The notes beneath the pieces were generated by a model. That model saw only the letters and a list, made by a program, of their open reading frames with translations. It did no database searches and was not told the DNA's origin. 64,000 nt of DNA from an uncultured Flavobacteriaceae bacterium (GTDB lineage Bacteria > Bacteroidota > Bacteroidia > Flavobacteriales > Flavobacteriaceae): positions 62,001 through 126,000 of the forward strand of contig CANKZG010000004.1 in NCBI GenBank assembly GCA_947488435.1, in the 5' to 3' direction. The first letter of the stretch is position 1; every line of letters begins with the position of its first letter. This document shows, one piece after another, positions 8,188-17,108 of the stretch. The position numbers were made by a program, and so were the translations under genes.

Positions 8188-9464
8188 AACCTATATTTGT
8201 TTTTCCATCGTTTTTTCAAAAAATCTTTTAACGCATTTTCCCGTTGATTATTTCCTGGTTCGTAGAAGGAAGTTCCTGATATTTCTTCAGGTAAAAATTC
8301 TTCAGCTACAAAATTGTCTGGATGATCATGGGCGTATTTATAATTTTTCCCATAGTCCAAATCCTTCATAAGTTGCGTAGGAGCATTGCGTAAAGCCAAA
8401 GGAACTGACAAATCTCCAGTTTCATTAACCAATTGTTGCGCTTTTTTTATTGCCATATAACTGGCGTTGCTTTTGGCGGAAGTAGCAAGATAAACAACGC
8501 ACTGACTTAATATAATACGGGCTTCTGGGTACCCAATTGTTGATACCGCCTGAAAGGTTGCGTTGGCCATTACGAGCGCAGTGGGGTTAGCATTGCCAAT
8601 ATCTTCTGAAGCTAAAATTAGCATTCTCCGAGCAATAAACTTCACATCTTCTCCTCCTTCTATCATTCTAGCCAGCCAATATACTGCGGCATTAGGGTCA
8701 CTGCCACGTATGGACTTTATAAAAGCTGATATAATATCGTAATGTTGCTCCCCTGTTTTGTCATATAAAACGGTGTTTTTTTGAACCTTAGATAACACCA
8801 ATTTATCTGTTATAACGATCTTTCCATTTTCTTCCGTTTCAAGCGTTATTAATTCAAAAATGTTCAACAATTTTCTCCCATCTCCTCCGGAAAGGCGTAG
8901 AAGTGCCTCGGTCTCCTTCAGCACTATTTTTTTTGTTTTTAAAATCGGATCCGTTTCTATAGCGCGTACTAGCAATGCTTCTAAATCCTCTTTTTTAAAA
9001 GAATTAAGAATATAAACCTGACACCGAGATAAAAGAGCGGGAATCACCTCGAAACTTGGATTTTCCGTAGTAGCTCCAATTAAAGTAACCCATCCTTTTT
9101 CTACTGCGGCTAAAAGAGAATCTTGTTGGGATTTACTAAATCTATGTATTTCATCTATAAAAAGAATAGGGTTTTTAGTAGTAAACAAACCTCCACTTTG
9201 TTTTGCTTTGGCAATAACTTCTCTTACATCTTTTACGCCACTACTTATGGCACTTAGCGTGTAAAAAGGTCTTTCACTCTCATTAGCTATAATATTAGCC
9301 AAAGTTGTTTTTCCTGTGCCTGGTGGTCCCCAAAAAATTAAGGAAGGTACAATCCCTTTTTTAATTTGGTTGGTTAGCGCGCCACTTTTTCCTACTAAAT
9401 GTTGTTGACTTACATATTCTAAAAGGGTTTTAGGGCGCACCCGTTCTGCAAGAGGTTGATTCAT
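8184..9464 (-). CDS. rarA: Replication-associated recombination protein A (RarA/MgsA AAA+ ATPase)
   Basis: A 426-residue clamp-loader-like AAA+ ATPase. Walker A GPPGTGKT is at 46-53, Walker B ILFIDE near 100-105, sensor 1 GATTENPSFEV follows, and the C-terminal part (SIRGSDPNAAVYWLARMIEGGEDVKFIARRM) is the diagnostic RarA tetramerisation region. RarA acts at stalled replication forks and with single-stranded-DNA-binding protein and RecA. Length matches the family (about 420-450). It converges with the upstream operon with a 4-base overlap of stop codons. Confidence 0.93.
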   Translation of the reverse strand: MNQPLAERVRPKTLLEYVSQQHLVGKSGALTNQIKKGIVPSLIFWGPPGTGKTTLANIIANESERPFYTLSAISSGVKDVREVIAKAKQSGGLFTTKNPILFIDEIHRFSKSQQDSLLAAVEKGWVTLIGATTENPSFEVIPALLSRCQVYILNSFKKEDLEALLVRAIETDPILKTKKIVLKETEALLRLSGGDGRKLLNIFELITLETEENGKIVITDKLVLSKVQKNTVLYDKTGEQHYDIISAFIKSIRGSDPNAAVYWLARMIEGGEDVKFIARRMLILASEDIGNANPTALVMANATFQAVSTIGYPEARIILSQCVVYLATSAKSNASYMAIKKAQQLVNETGDLSVPLALRNAPTQLMKDLDYGKNYKYAHDHPDNFVAEEFLPEEISGTSFYEPGNNQRENALKDFLKKRWKNKYRF

Positions 9465-9559
9465 ACTATAAAATTAAGCTATTTATATGGATGACAATTT
9501 ATCAGATTTCTAGTTTATGGCTCAGATATTGTAAAATGAAATTACTAATTTAATCGTGT

Positions 9560-10312
9560 ATGGCGAATCATCAACATTTTAAATTTTCAAATCGGGTTAT
9601 TCTGATTCCTTTCCTGATGGTTTTAGCCATATGGATTGTTTTTTGGATCGAACTTAGCTTTAGAGTCAACTTTAATAGCTATGGTATTTATCCACGAACA
9701 TTGCAAGGGTTACGAGGAATAGCTCTGAGTCCGTTTATACATGGATCGTTAAAACATTTGTACAATAATTCAATACCGCTTTTTGTTTTAACCGCAATCT
9801 TAATTTATGTGTATAGGGGTATATCTGCTAAAGTGCTTATTGGAGGTATTTTTCTTTCCGGATTGATAACTTGGGGTATTGGAAGGCCTTCTTTTCATAT
9901 CGGAGCTAGTGGTTTGATCTACGTTCTAGCAAGTTTTATTTTTTTTAAAGGAATAATAAGTCGTCATTTTAGATTAATAGCGCTCTCACTTGTTGTAGTT
10001 TTTATCTATGGAAGTTTGTTGTGGTATATATTTCCAATAAAGGAGGGGATCTCATGGGAAGGTCATTTGGGAGGATTTGTGACTGGAATAATACTAGCGT
10101 TTTTTATGAAATCTAAAACACTGGAGACCAAAAAATTTGATTGGGAACGTGAAGATTACGATGAATCTGAAGATATTTTTTTAAAACATTTTGATGCTGA
10201 GGGTAATTTTATTGAAGCAGAAAAAGAGCAGTCAAGTGATGAAGAAATTAAAGTAACTTATCACTATCACCATACGCCTAAACCAAACAAAGCAGATAAT
10301 AGCGAAAGTTAA
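9560..10312 (+). CDS. Rhomboid-family intramembrane serine protease
   Basis: A 250-residue polytopic membrane protein. The rhomboid catalytic dyad is visible: Ser117 in GASG (115-118) and His169 in GHLGG. The loop with HGSLKHLYNNSIPLF (61-75) is the conserved H-x-x-x-N oxyanion region. About six hydrophobic segments span residues 15-185; a hydrophilic cytoplasmic tail rich in Glu and Asp follows. It cleaves transmembrane substrates in the inner membrane; substrates are not predictable here. Convergent with rlmB, with stop codons overlapping by 4 bases. Confidence 0.88.
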   Translation: MANHQHFKFSNRVILIPFLMVLAIWIVFWIELSFRVNFNSYGIYPRTLQGLRGIALSPFIHGSLKHLYNNSIPLFVLTAILIYVYRGISAKVLIGGIFLSGLITWGIGRPSFHIGASGLIYVLASFIFFKGIISRHFRLIALSLVVVFIYGSLLWYIFPIKEGISWEGHLGGFVTGIILAFFMKSKTLETKKFDWEREDYDESEDIFLKHFDAEGNFIEAEKEQSSDEEIKVTYHYHHTPKPNKADNSES

Positions 10313-11046
10313 TGTTGCCGTTGTCTAACAACTTCATATAAACATATTCCGCATGCCACAGAAACATTTAAAGAACTAATGCTTCCCAATAATGGTATTT
10401 TTACTACAGCATCTACTATTTTTAAGACTCCTGCTGTAACGCCAACATCTTCAGAACCCATTACAATTGCTGTAGCTCCCTTAAAAGAAATATTATAGAT
10501 AGAATCGGTGGTTTTTTCACTTGCGGCGACTACGTAGACACCAGAGGACTGCAGATAAAACACAGCATCTTTGATATGTGTTGTTTTTGCAATAGGAACT
10601 TTGAAAACGGCTCCAGCAGATGTTTTTATGGTGTCTGCTGTAACAGGGGCGGAGCCCGTTTTTGGAATAATAATCGCATCAACACCAGTACATTCGGCCG
10701 TACGAATTATAGCTCCAAAATTTCTAACGTCAGAAATACCATCTAATAATAGAAAAAGCGGATGTTCTTTAGTTGAAGATATAGTTTCCACCAGTTGCTC
10801 GAAATCGTGAAAACTAATAGGGGAGCTGTTAGCAATAACTCCTTGATGATTATTTTTGGTAAGACGATTCAGTTTTTCGACAGGAACATAAGATGCACTG
10901 ATGCCTTTTTTTCTAATAAGACCTTCTAATTCGCGGGATAAATCTCCGCGTAATCCTTTTTGAATGAATATTTTATCAATTGCTTCATTGGCATGAATAG
11001 CTTCTATAACAGCACGAATGCCATAAATTTGAGTGTTTTTTTTCAT
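10309..11046 (-). CDS. rlmB: 23S rRNA 2'-O-methyltransferase RlmB (TrmH/SpoU family)
   Basis: A 245-residue SPOUT methyltransferase. An N-terminal substrate-binding domain (IYGIRAVIEAIHANEAIDKIFIQKG) precedes the knotted catalytic domain with LLLDGISDVRNFGAIIRTAE, AIVMGSEDVGV and LLGSISSLNVSVACGI, the three SpoU motifs. RlmB methylates the ribose of G2251 in the ribosomal P-loop. Confidence in the exact nucleotide is moderate, because other SpoU paralogues exist (one is at 31.8 kb), but the group-3 N-terminal domain favours RlmB. A good -7 element lies 45 bases upstream of the start. Confidence 0.88.
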   Translation of the reverse strand: MKKNTQIYGIRAVIEAIHANEAIDKIFIQKGLRGDLSRELEGLIRKKGISASYVPVEKLNRLTKNNHQGVIANSSPISFHDFEQLVETISSTKEHPLFLLLDGISDVRNFGAIIRTAECTGVDAIIIPKTGSAPVTADTIKTSAGAVFKVPIAKTTHIKDAVFYLQSSGVYVVAASEKTTDSIYNISFKGATAIVMGSEDVGVTAGVLKIVDAVVKIPLLGSISSLNVSVACGICLYEVVRQRQH

Positions 11047-11090
11047 TAAAAGTAGGTGTCAGAATAACTATATCCTCTTGTTAGTGGCAG

Positions 11091-11098
11091 CAAAGGTA
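11091..11098 (-). promoter_or_regulatory. -7 element upstream of rlmB
   Basis: TACCTTTG read on the minus strand, a perfect match to TAnnTTTG, the primary-sigma -7 consensus of Flavobacterium and Bacteroides. The start site would be near 11084, giving a leader of about 40 bases. No clear TTG -33 box is seen. Confidence 0.6.
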
Positions 11099-11104
11099 AA
11101 TAAA

Positions 11105-11135
11105 AAACCATCTGTCTTTAATAAACAGATGGTTT
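11105..11135 (-). terminator. Rho-independent terminator of the paralogue array
   Basis: An 11-bp perfect stem (AAACCATCTGT at 11105-11115 with ACAGATGGTTT at 11125-11135, 9-base loop) is followed on the minus strand by a run of T, as an intrinsic terminator should be. It ends transcripts from the last gene of the four-paralogue array, just upstream of the rlmB promoter. Confidence 0.8.
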
Positions 11136-11172
11136 CCGTATTTATAAAATCTAAATTAGCTAATTGTAATAT

Positions 11173-11937
11173 CTAATCTTTAAGTACATACCCCTTACTT
11201 ATGGTATTCGCAAAATCGAATAACTTTACCAAATCATCTGCGTTTTTAAGATTTAATCCATTTTTCTTAATCATAGAAGCAACTTGAATTTTATCACTTT
11301 CTTTGAAAAGTTTAAGAAGTTTAGATTTTTTAGATGGGATATAGCTTACCAAATTGGTATTCATTTCTTTTACATAGTATTCTGTAGAAGCAACAAACCT
11401 GCTGGGTGTATCAGCTTTAAAAGAGTTTTCTGCTTTTTTGCCTTCATAAAAAACCACCTTATGTCTTTGAAAAAGGCCATAAGTGGCACCTTCACTAAGT
11501 GCAATTAAAAAAGCTTCTTGTTTTTTGCCCTTATCATCAATAAAACTTGCGTATTGCAGTTCTGTATCGCCCATAACAAGTTTAAAATCCTCATTTTTAA
11601 CCAAATATTCTGGAACCTCCTGATCAGAATTGGTTTTTTTAACCTCGACTTGCTGGTTGTACGCATTATATCTAGCATAGTACGTGCCAGCCAGTTCATT
11701 ATTTACATATAGCCCAGCTTTTTGAAAATTTGAAGCCAAAAATGGGGATCCTTGGGAAACGGCTATAGTAGCTGCCTGACTTGGATTCATTCTGCCTAAA
11801 TCCGCAGAGGATGATGGTCCAGCCAATGGTGGAGTACCGCAAGTATGCACCGCAGCTGAACTTAAGGTATTTTCTTGGCCAAATATAAAACCAACACTTA
11901 GTAATGCAAAGACGTAAATAATTCCTTTAATTTTCAT
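11173..11937 (-). CDS. Secreted protein, array paralogue A
   Basis: A 254-residue product when started at the Met of MKIKGIIYVFALLSVGFIFGQ, a clear signal peptide; longer in-frame starts overlap the upstream gene. The mature protein has a short N-terminal VHTCGTPP segment, a beta-rich core (GLYVNNELAGTYYARYNAYNQQVEVKKT; YASFIDDKGKKQEAFLI; TPSRFVASTEYYVKEMN) and a C-terminal helical motif (SKKSKLLKLF...IKKNGLNLK..DDLVKLFDFANT). It is closest to the adjacent upstream paralogue, with which it shares long nucleotide identity (11281-11370 versus 12061-12150). I recall similar single-copy Bacteroidota proteins without assigned function; I cannot name one. Confidence 0.8.
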   Translation of the reverse strand: MKIKGIIYVFALLSVGFIFGQENTLSSAAVHTCGTPPLAGPSSSADLGRMNPSQAATIAVSQGSPFLASNFQKAGLYVNNELAGTYYARYNAYNQQVEVKKTNSDQEVPEYLVKNEDFKLVMGDTELQYASFIDDKGKKQEAFLIALSEGATYGLFQRHKVVFYEGKKAENSFKADTPSRFVASTEYYVKEMNTNLVSYIPSKKSKLLKLFKESDKIQVASMIKKNGLNLKNADDLVKLFDFANTISKGYVLKD

Positions 11938-11953
11938 AATGTTTTGAGTGTTA

Positions 11954-12769
11954 TTAGTTTTTAGCAACATATCCATCGCTGATAGTATTTACAAAATCAA
12001 ATATTTTTACAAGATCAGCACCATCTTTAACATTTAAAGACCTCTTCTTAATTAAGGAAGCAACTTGAATTTTGTCACTCTCTTTAAAAAGTTGTAAAAG
12101 CTTAGATTTCTTAGAAGGAATATAACTCACCAAATTGGTATTCATATCCTTTAAATAAAATTCTGTAGAATTTGAAAACCGATCGGGAACAGCATTTACC
12201 ATAGAATTTTCTGCATCTTTCCCTTCAATGAAACGAACTTTATAGCGTTGTAGCAAATCATATTTTTTCCCTTTTGTCATGGAAATCAAATACGCTTCTT
12301 GTTTTTTACCTTTATTATCAATGAAACTAGCATATTGTATCTCTTTGTCTGCAAAAACAAGTTTGAAATTTTCATTCCTAACAAGAGCTCTATATTCCTC
12401 TTCTTCTAAATTGGTTTTCTTGACTTCTAATTCTTGGCTATATGCATTAAATCTTGCATAATAAGTACCCACTACTTCATCATTATCATAAAGGGTGCTT
12501 TTCTCAAAATTATCTACCAAATAAGCCGAACCTTTTGCACCTTGAATTCGAGTAAATGGGATCGCTTTACTTGATCCTCTTAACTCCCCTGTGGCAAAAT
12601 CGCCTATAGTTGTTCGGCCTTGAGCGCCAAAATAGGCAGCATCTCCGCATGTATGAGCGGTAGCCAAAATATCACCGGTACTAGGTAAACTTGAAGTGAC
12701 TCTTTGTTGGGCAAAAGACAAACTGGCACCCGCGAGTAAAATAGAGAAAAGGATTGCTTTGGTTTTCAT
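11954..12769 (-). CDS. Secreted protein, array paralogue B
   Basis: A 271-residue product from the Met of MKTKAILFSILLAGASLSFAQ, a standard signal peptide. It shares the family pattern: an N-terminal AHTCGDAAYFGAQGRT, the core RFNAYSQELEVKKTNLEEEE...LVRNENFKLVF...YASFIDNKGKKQEAYLI, and the C-terminal SKKSKLLQLFKESDKIQVASLIKKRSLN...DLVKIFDFVNT. A and B both carry the CG dipeptide and a tail (GYVAKN / GYVLKD) that the other two lack, so they look like the most recent duplication. A 136-base gap upstream suggests its own promoter; the gap to paralogue A is 16 bases. Confidence 0.8.
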   Translation of the reverse strand: MKTKAILFSILLAGASLSFAQQRVTSSLPSTGDILATAHTCGDAAYFGAQGRTTIGDFATGELRGSSKAIPFTRIQGAKGSAYLVDNFEKSTLYDNDEVVGTYYARFNAYSQELEVKKTNLEEEEYRALVRNENFKLVFADKEIQYASFIDNKGKKQEAYLISMTKGKKYDLLQRYKVRFIEGKDAENSMVNAVPDRFSNSTEFYLKDMNTNLVSYIPSKKSKLLQLFKESDKIQVASLIKKRSLNVKDGADLVKIFDFVNTISDGYVAKN

Positions 12770-12905
12770 AATGGTATGTTTTAAATTCATCATTAAGATA
12801 GAAAAAAACATCCATTTAAAGTCCTGATTATCTATAAATTAAAGATATGAGACTTCGTTTTTTTGAATTCTCAGTTTTTAGGCGATATTGTTAAAATTTT
12901 CTCAA

Positions 12906-13667
12906 TTAATTGGTGTTCAAATAGTCAAACAAACGAATAAGGTCTAATTCGTTGTCGAGGTCTAATTTTTCCTTTTTTAAATAAGTCTTAGCGATTTCTT
13001 TTTTTGTCATTAAAGCACTAAGCAACTTATTTTTCTTAGTAGAGATTTCAAAAATGGTTTCTGAGTTGGTTTGTTTAAGATAATATTCATTAAAATTTGT
13101 GAAACGACTTGGAGTTGCCTTTACTAATGAGTTAGCTGCAGGTTTCGCTTCGGTATATTTGACTACAAAGCGTTTATACAATTCAAAAGATTTCCCTTTA
13201 GAGAGTTGTGTTAAATAATCTTCCTCATAGCGATCCTTTTTGTTGCGAAAACGAAGAAATCTTTTTTCTCCACCTTTTGATGGAATCAGCATTATTTCTT
13301 CATTCTTTAAAAGTGCCTTAAATTCTTCCTCTTCTAGCTGGGTTTTCTTAACCTCAATTTCTTTGGTAAAAGCATTATGTCGGTAGTATAAGTTACCTAG
13401 AAGTTCTTTGTTGTAGAAGACTTTGGCTTTTTGAAAGCTTTCATTTTCATAAGCAGAACCTTTGTCGGCGCTAACGTATTGTGTATTAAATTCTTTTACT
13501 TGATTAAGTTGTCTGAAAATTTGATCTAAAATTGGATTTCTCTGCTGAAAGGAATTTGAAAAGGGATTATTTTCAGCAAAGGCCGCATCCCCTACTGGTT
13601 GCTGTGGCAGTTGCGCATGACTAGTAACGACTATGATTAAGGACAATAAAAGGATATAATTTTTCAT
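12906..13667 (-). CDS. Secreted protein, array paralogue C
   Basis: A 253-residue product with a signal peptide (MKNYILLLSLIIVVTSHAQ). It has the family pattern in shorter form: PVGDAAFAE at the N-terminus, KVFYNKELLGNLYYRHNAFTKEIEVKKTQLEEEEFKALLKNEE in the core, TPSRFTNFNEYYLK, and the C-terminal TKKNKLLSALMTKKEIAKTYLKKEKLDLDNELDLIRLFDYLNTN, where the chain ends. It has no CG dipeptide. It follows paralogue D by 11 bases and is probably cotranscribed with it. Function unknown. Confidence 0.8.
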   Translation of the reverse strand: MKNYILLLSLIIVVTSHAQLPQQPVGDAAFAENNPFSNSFQQRNPILDQIFRQLNQVKEFNTQYVSADKGSAYENESFQKAKVFYNKELLGNLYYRHNAFTKEIEVKKTQLEEEEFKALLKNEEIMLIPSKGGEKRFLRFRNKKDRYEEDYLTQLSKGKSFELYKRFVVKYTEAKPAANSLVKATPSRFTNFNEYYLKQTNSETIFEISTKKNKLLSALMTKKEIAKTYLKKEKLDLDNELDLIRLFDYLNTN

Positions 13668-13678
13668 AACTTTATAAA

Positions 13679-14425
13679 TTAACGCTTATTAAGATACTCA
13701 AAAACTTCGACTAAATCTTCTTCTTTTCCTAAATCTATTTTAGCTTCTTTAAAAAATAATTTCAATTCTTCTTTAAGCGGATTGTCAAATTGTTTCAAGA
13801 ATTTCCCTTTTTGTGTAGCAATTTGATCGATACGATTTATACCTTCTTTCTGAAAATAGTATTCTGTAAACGGCACAAATCTGCTTGGAATTGGGTTTAC
13901 TTGTGAATTAGCAGCTGCTTTTCCTTCCGAAAATTTAATAGCCAATCGGTGGAATAATTTGTACTTTCCGTCGACCATCTGCGTAAGATATCCATTTTTG
14001 GTTATCTTCTTTTTATTTACATAGGTCATAAAACTCAACTCCTTATTTTGATATTCAATACGTAGATTTTTATCTGGTAATAGGCGTTTAGCTTTTTCTT
14101 CTTCTGCATCTGTTTGTTTTACTTCAATTTCACTATTAAGCGCGTTGTATCGCATATAGTAATCGCCCATAAGTTCATCTGCATAATAAACTTTACTTTT
14201 CACAAACTTTTCTGTGAGGTAAGGAGAACCCAAAATTTCTCCATCGTAAATATTAGGTTTGTTTGTTCTTAACTCCAATAAAACTAGGTTAAGTGTAGGA
14301 TTTCCACCTTGCGCACCTCCAAATAAAGCGGCTTCCCCTGTTGGCGCGGAACTTAGATTTTGAGCGGTTAGTGGAGTATATGCAATACAGCATAAGAGCG
14401 TGATTATTATATAATTTTTGTACAT
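13679..14425 (-). CDS. Secreted protein, array paralogue D (first gene)
   Basis: A 248-residue product with a signal peptide (MYKNYIIITLLCCIAYTPLTAQ). The most diverged copy: N-terminal PTGEAALFGGAQGGNP, core KVYYADELMGDYYMRYNALNSEIEVKQTDAEEEKAKRLL, PSRFVPFTEYYFQKEG, and a C-terminal TQKGKFLKQFDNPLKEELKLFFKEAKIDLGKEEDLVEVFEYLNKR. The gene is preceded by a 142-base gap that also holds the terminator of the Sus-like operon. The family may bind something at the outer membrane or in the periplasm, but the sequence gives no catalytic signature. Confidence 0.8.
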   Translation of the reverse strand: MYKNYIIITLLCCIAYTPLTAQNLSSAPTGEAALFGGAQGGNPTLNLVLLELRTNKPNIYDGEILGSPYLTEKFVKSKVYYADELMGDYYMRYNALNSEIEVKQTDAEEEKAKRLLPDKNLRIEYQNKELSFMTYVNKKKITKNGYLTQMVDGKYKLFHRLAIKFSEGKAAANSQVNPIPSRFVPFTEYYFQKEGINRIDQIATQKGKFLKQFDNPLKEELKLFFKEAKIDLGKEEDLVEVFEYLNKR

Positions 14426-14478
14426 CGTTTTCCGTTTAGAAATAGAACTTTAAGATTTTGATAAAATTACTGTTAAAT

Positions 14479-14510
14479 ACAAATGGCTACCAATATTGGT
14501 AGCCATTTGT
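14479..14510 (-). terminator. Perfect 32-bp palindrome, terminator of the Sus-like operon
   Basis: A perfect palindrome centred at 14494/14495; half-site ACAAATGGCTACCAAT. It follows the stop of the third Sus-operon gene by 57 bases. The T-run after it is short and interrupted (ATTTAAC on the minus strand), so it could alternatively be an operator, but position favours a terminator. Confidence 0.6.
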
Positions 14511-14567
14511 TATTTATATAAGGATATGTAATTAGTAAACTTTAAATAAATATCCTTCTAACTACCA

Positions 14568-15431
14568 TTAGGTACATATATTAAGGGTAATATCTCCACC
14601 AGGACCAGGGGAACCTGCAGCAGCAGTATCTCCATTTGGTGCAATTATTTCCCAAATATGCTCACTTTCAAAGTTTCCAGGAGTATATGAAAATACTAAA
14701 GAAGTAGCAGTTGCTGGAACCATCACATCAAAAGTTGCTTCCGAACCATCATCAATAGTAAAATCTTCACTAACGCCATCAATGGTTACCGTAAGGAATG
14801 CTCCATCCCATCCATCACCGAAAGTGTCTTCAAGGTTTAAGGTATACGTTCCTGTTACCGGAGCCACAGGGATACATGCTATACCAGCAGTATATTGATA
14901 TGGCGTACTAAAGAAAGATCCACCTGCAACTGTCGAACTTACATCTGTAGTTGTCCAAGTAGTTCCATCGGTGAGGTTAATAATAAATCGGAAAACAAAA
15001 TTGTCTCCTCCATCAAATTGACCAGCTACCAAACCTGCAGCAGATAATGCCTCGGCAAGTGTAATACTAAAGGTAGTTTCCGGTAGACCTCTTTCACTTA
15101 GACCAAAATCAGCCGCTGGAATACTGGTTAACATTTGTTCTGCTACGCCGTTATCCACACCGTCATCTTGATTATCGTTGAACGCGATCATAACGTCCAC
15201 AGAAGATAATAATTCTCCATTTTCTTCATCTTGTTCCTCAACGGTAACAGAGAATAAAGAACTAGTGTCAAATCGGTTGAACGTACCATTGTTAATACTT
15301 CGTGTTCTAAGAATAGCACCACTTGTAACAGAAGCTAGTACTTCATCAACGATTTGATCGTCTTGATCACAAGAGGTTACTCCCATAAAAACGGTGAGCA
15401 TTGCTAAAAAATATAAACTTATTTTTCTCAT
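14568..15431 (-). CDS. Lipoprotein of the SusCD operon (possible surface ligand-binding protein)
   Basis: A 287-residue lipoprotein with signal MRKISLYFLAMLTVFMGVTSC and Cys 21 followed by DQDD, an acidic stretch compatible with export to the cell surface. The first 170 residues look like an immunoglobulin-type beta domain (LFSVTVEEQDEENGELLSSVDVMIAF). The last 100 contain TYTLNLEDTFGDGWDGAFLTVTIDG, a motif I recall from many Bacteroidota extracellular proteins, giving a second beta-sandwich. It sits 15 bases after susD, the SusE/F position. It probably captures the operon's substrate, but it has no detectable similarity to SusE or SusF by eye. Confidence 0.7.
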   Translation of the reverse strand: MRKISLYFLAMLTVFMGVTSCDQDDQIVDEVLASVTSGAILRTRSINNGTFNRFDTSSLFSVTVEEQDEENGELLSSVDVMIAFNDNQDDGVDNGVAEQMLTSIPAADFGLSERGLPETTFSITLAEALSAAGLVAGQFDGGDNFVFRFIINLTDGTTWTTTDVSSTVAGGSFFSTPYQYTAGIACIPVAPVTGTYTLNLEDTFGDGWDGAFLTVTIDGVSEDFTIDDGSEATFDVMVPATATSLVFSYTPGNFESEHIWEIIAPNGDTAAAGSPGPGGDITLNICT

Positions 15432-15446
15432 TGTTTTCTCTTTTTA

Positions 15447-17090
15447 TTAATTCCCAACGGGGAAAGTAGGTGATGCTGGATTCGTATCCCAGAAAACTTG
15501 CGTTGTTACGTCGCCCTTCTGAGTAATGTTCGCGTTATTCGTTGCCGCATTAGCAGGATAGAAATGACTGCGAATGAACGGACCTGGATCAGGTTCTAAT
15601 GCAGGCTCGATATCTGTTGGGAACCCTCTTCTTCTATAAAAGTTATAAGCATCGTGCCCATTTCCTTTTAACGAAATGAAGAATTGTTCCGCCATAATGT
15701 TCCAACGTTCCATATCACTACCAGCCATAAATGCTGCTTCAGTAGCCATAACAAAAGCATCTACATCAGATTGCATAGGTGCTGTAGACATATCCGCAGC
15801 AGGATCTAACCCATCTCCAAAAGCCATTACTTTAGCTATTGAAGTACTTGCTCCGTTAGTTACAAATGCTTGTCCAGCTGCCGTGCTTCCTAACATAGCA
15901 ATCTCTGCTTGCCAAAATTCTACTGTAGAAGAAAGAAGTAATGGAGTAATTCCAGCTCCACCACCACCAGAACCAAGGCCAATACCAACAAGTCTGCTAT
16001 CGTCAAAGTTACCAGCGTTAGGATAAACTCCAGGAGCTACTCTTAAGAAACCATCCGGTGGAATACCTTCCGCATTTCCATGATTTCTTCCCCAAAACCC
16101 ATTTGGCAATGCACAAAAAGGAAAACCTCCAGCAACATATTGAGCCGGTGCTGTTGTTAGTGAGCATGCTAAAGTTTCCTCATTGGGTGGAACACCTTCT
16201 GCACCAGGAACCTCATCTGTTTGTCTGTAGAAATAGTATTGTGTTCTAGGATCATCAGAAGTATCCATCAAATTCATTAACCAAATAGATTGGTATTCAC
16301 CACCTACACCAGTTGTGGTATACGTTTGTGCATAGTTTGGATGTCTAGTATCCGGTTGAACAGCGTTAGTACCCCATTGAAACTGAAAATCATCGTCTGA
16401 ATCTTGAATATAATTACCAGTAGCTATTAAAGCATTGAATGCTGTAATGTTGCCTGTATTTAAATACAAACGAAGTTTCAGCGTATTACATGCAAGAATC
16501 CATTGGTCGTAATCGCCATCATAGTAAAAATCATTTTGCGGTTCTGCTGCAGCATCACCTCCAAAATTAGCGATAGCTTGATCTATTAATCCTAATGCGG
16601 CAGCATATACGTCTGCTCCGGGAGTTAAAGTTGGATTTAATGTTTCTCCTTGTGAAAGTGCATCAGCAAAAGGGACATCACCAAAATAATCTACCAGTAG
16701 GGTAAGGGTATATGCTTCAAGCATTTGCCCTATAGCTAAGTGATAATTTAAATCACCTTCCATAGCTAAAACATTCATCAAACGGATGTTTTGAATCACT
16801 TCTTGATAGGCTCTTTCCCAAGTTAAATCGAAAGCGGCAGGAGAGAAAGCATTTGGATAATTTCTACTTGCCATATTTTCAATACGGGTTACATCCGCTC
16901 CTATCTCACCTAAAGTCTCTGCAACACGAGCAAAAGTAACCTGTGCAGCGTTTAAGAAGAAATCCGGATCTGCCTGCGAGGGCGAAAGCGCATTCGGGTT
17001 CTCCGCGAGGTCTAATTCTATAGTTTCACAGGAAGTAATAAGAATCCCCCCTATTAAAACCAAGCGTAGATATTTAAATATATTTTTCAT
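15447..17090 (-). CDS. SusD/RagB-family nutrient-binding outer-membrane lipoprotein
   Basis: A 547-residue lipoprotein (from MKNIFKYLRLVLIGGILITSC, lipobox Cys 21, a start 6 bases inside the longest frame). It has the SusD-like pattern of TPR helices with NPNALSPSQADPDFFLNAAQVTFARVAETLG at the N-terminus, QMLEAYTLTLLVDYFGDVPFADAL in the middle, and the C-terminal AEQFFISLKGNGHDAYNFYRRRGFPTDIEP. It acts as the lid on SusC, capturing oligomeric nutrients. This subfamily (SusD_2-like) is often linked to peptides or unusual glycans rather than starch. No hydrolase gene is nearby, so the substrate is not predictable. Confidence 0.88.
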   Translation of the reverse strand: MKNIFKYLRLVLIGGILITSCETIELDLAENPNALSPSQADPDFFLNAAQVTFARVAETLGEIGADVTRIENMASRNYPNAFSPAAFDLTWERAYQEVIQNIRLMNVLAMEGDLNYHLAIGQMLEAYTLTLLVDYFGDVPFADALSQGETLNPTLTPGADVYAAALGLIDQAIANFGGDAAAEPQNDFYYDGDYDQWILACNTLKLRLYLNTGNITAFNALIATGNYIQDSDDDFQFQWGTNAVQPDTRHPNYAQTYTTTGVGGEYQSIWLMNLMDTSDDPRTQYYFYRQTDEVPGAEGVPPNEETLACSLTTAPAQYVAGGFPFCALPNGFWGRNHGNAEGIPPDGFLRVAPGVYPNAGNFDDSRLVGIGLGSGGGGAGITPLLLSSTVEFWQAEIAMLGSTAAGQAFVTNGASTSIAKVMAFGDGLDPAADMSTAPMQSDVDAFVMATEAAFMAGSDMERWNIMAEQFFISLKGNGHDAYNFYRRRGFPTDIEPALEPDPGPFIRSHFYPANAATNNANITQKGDVTTQVFWDTNPASPTFPVGN

Positions 17091-17108
17091 AATCAAATTG
17101 CTTTTTTA

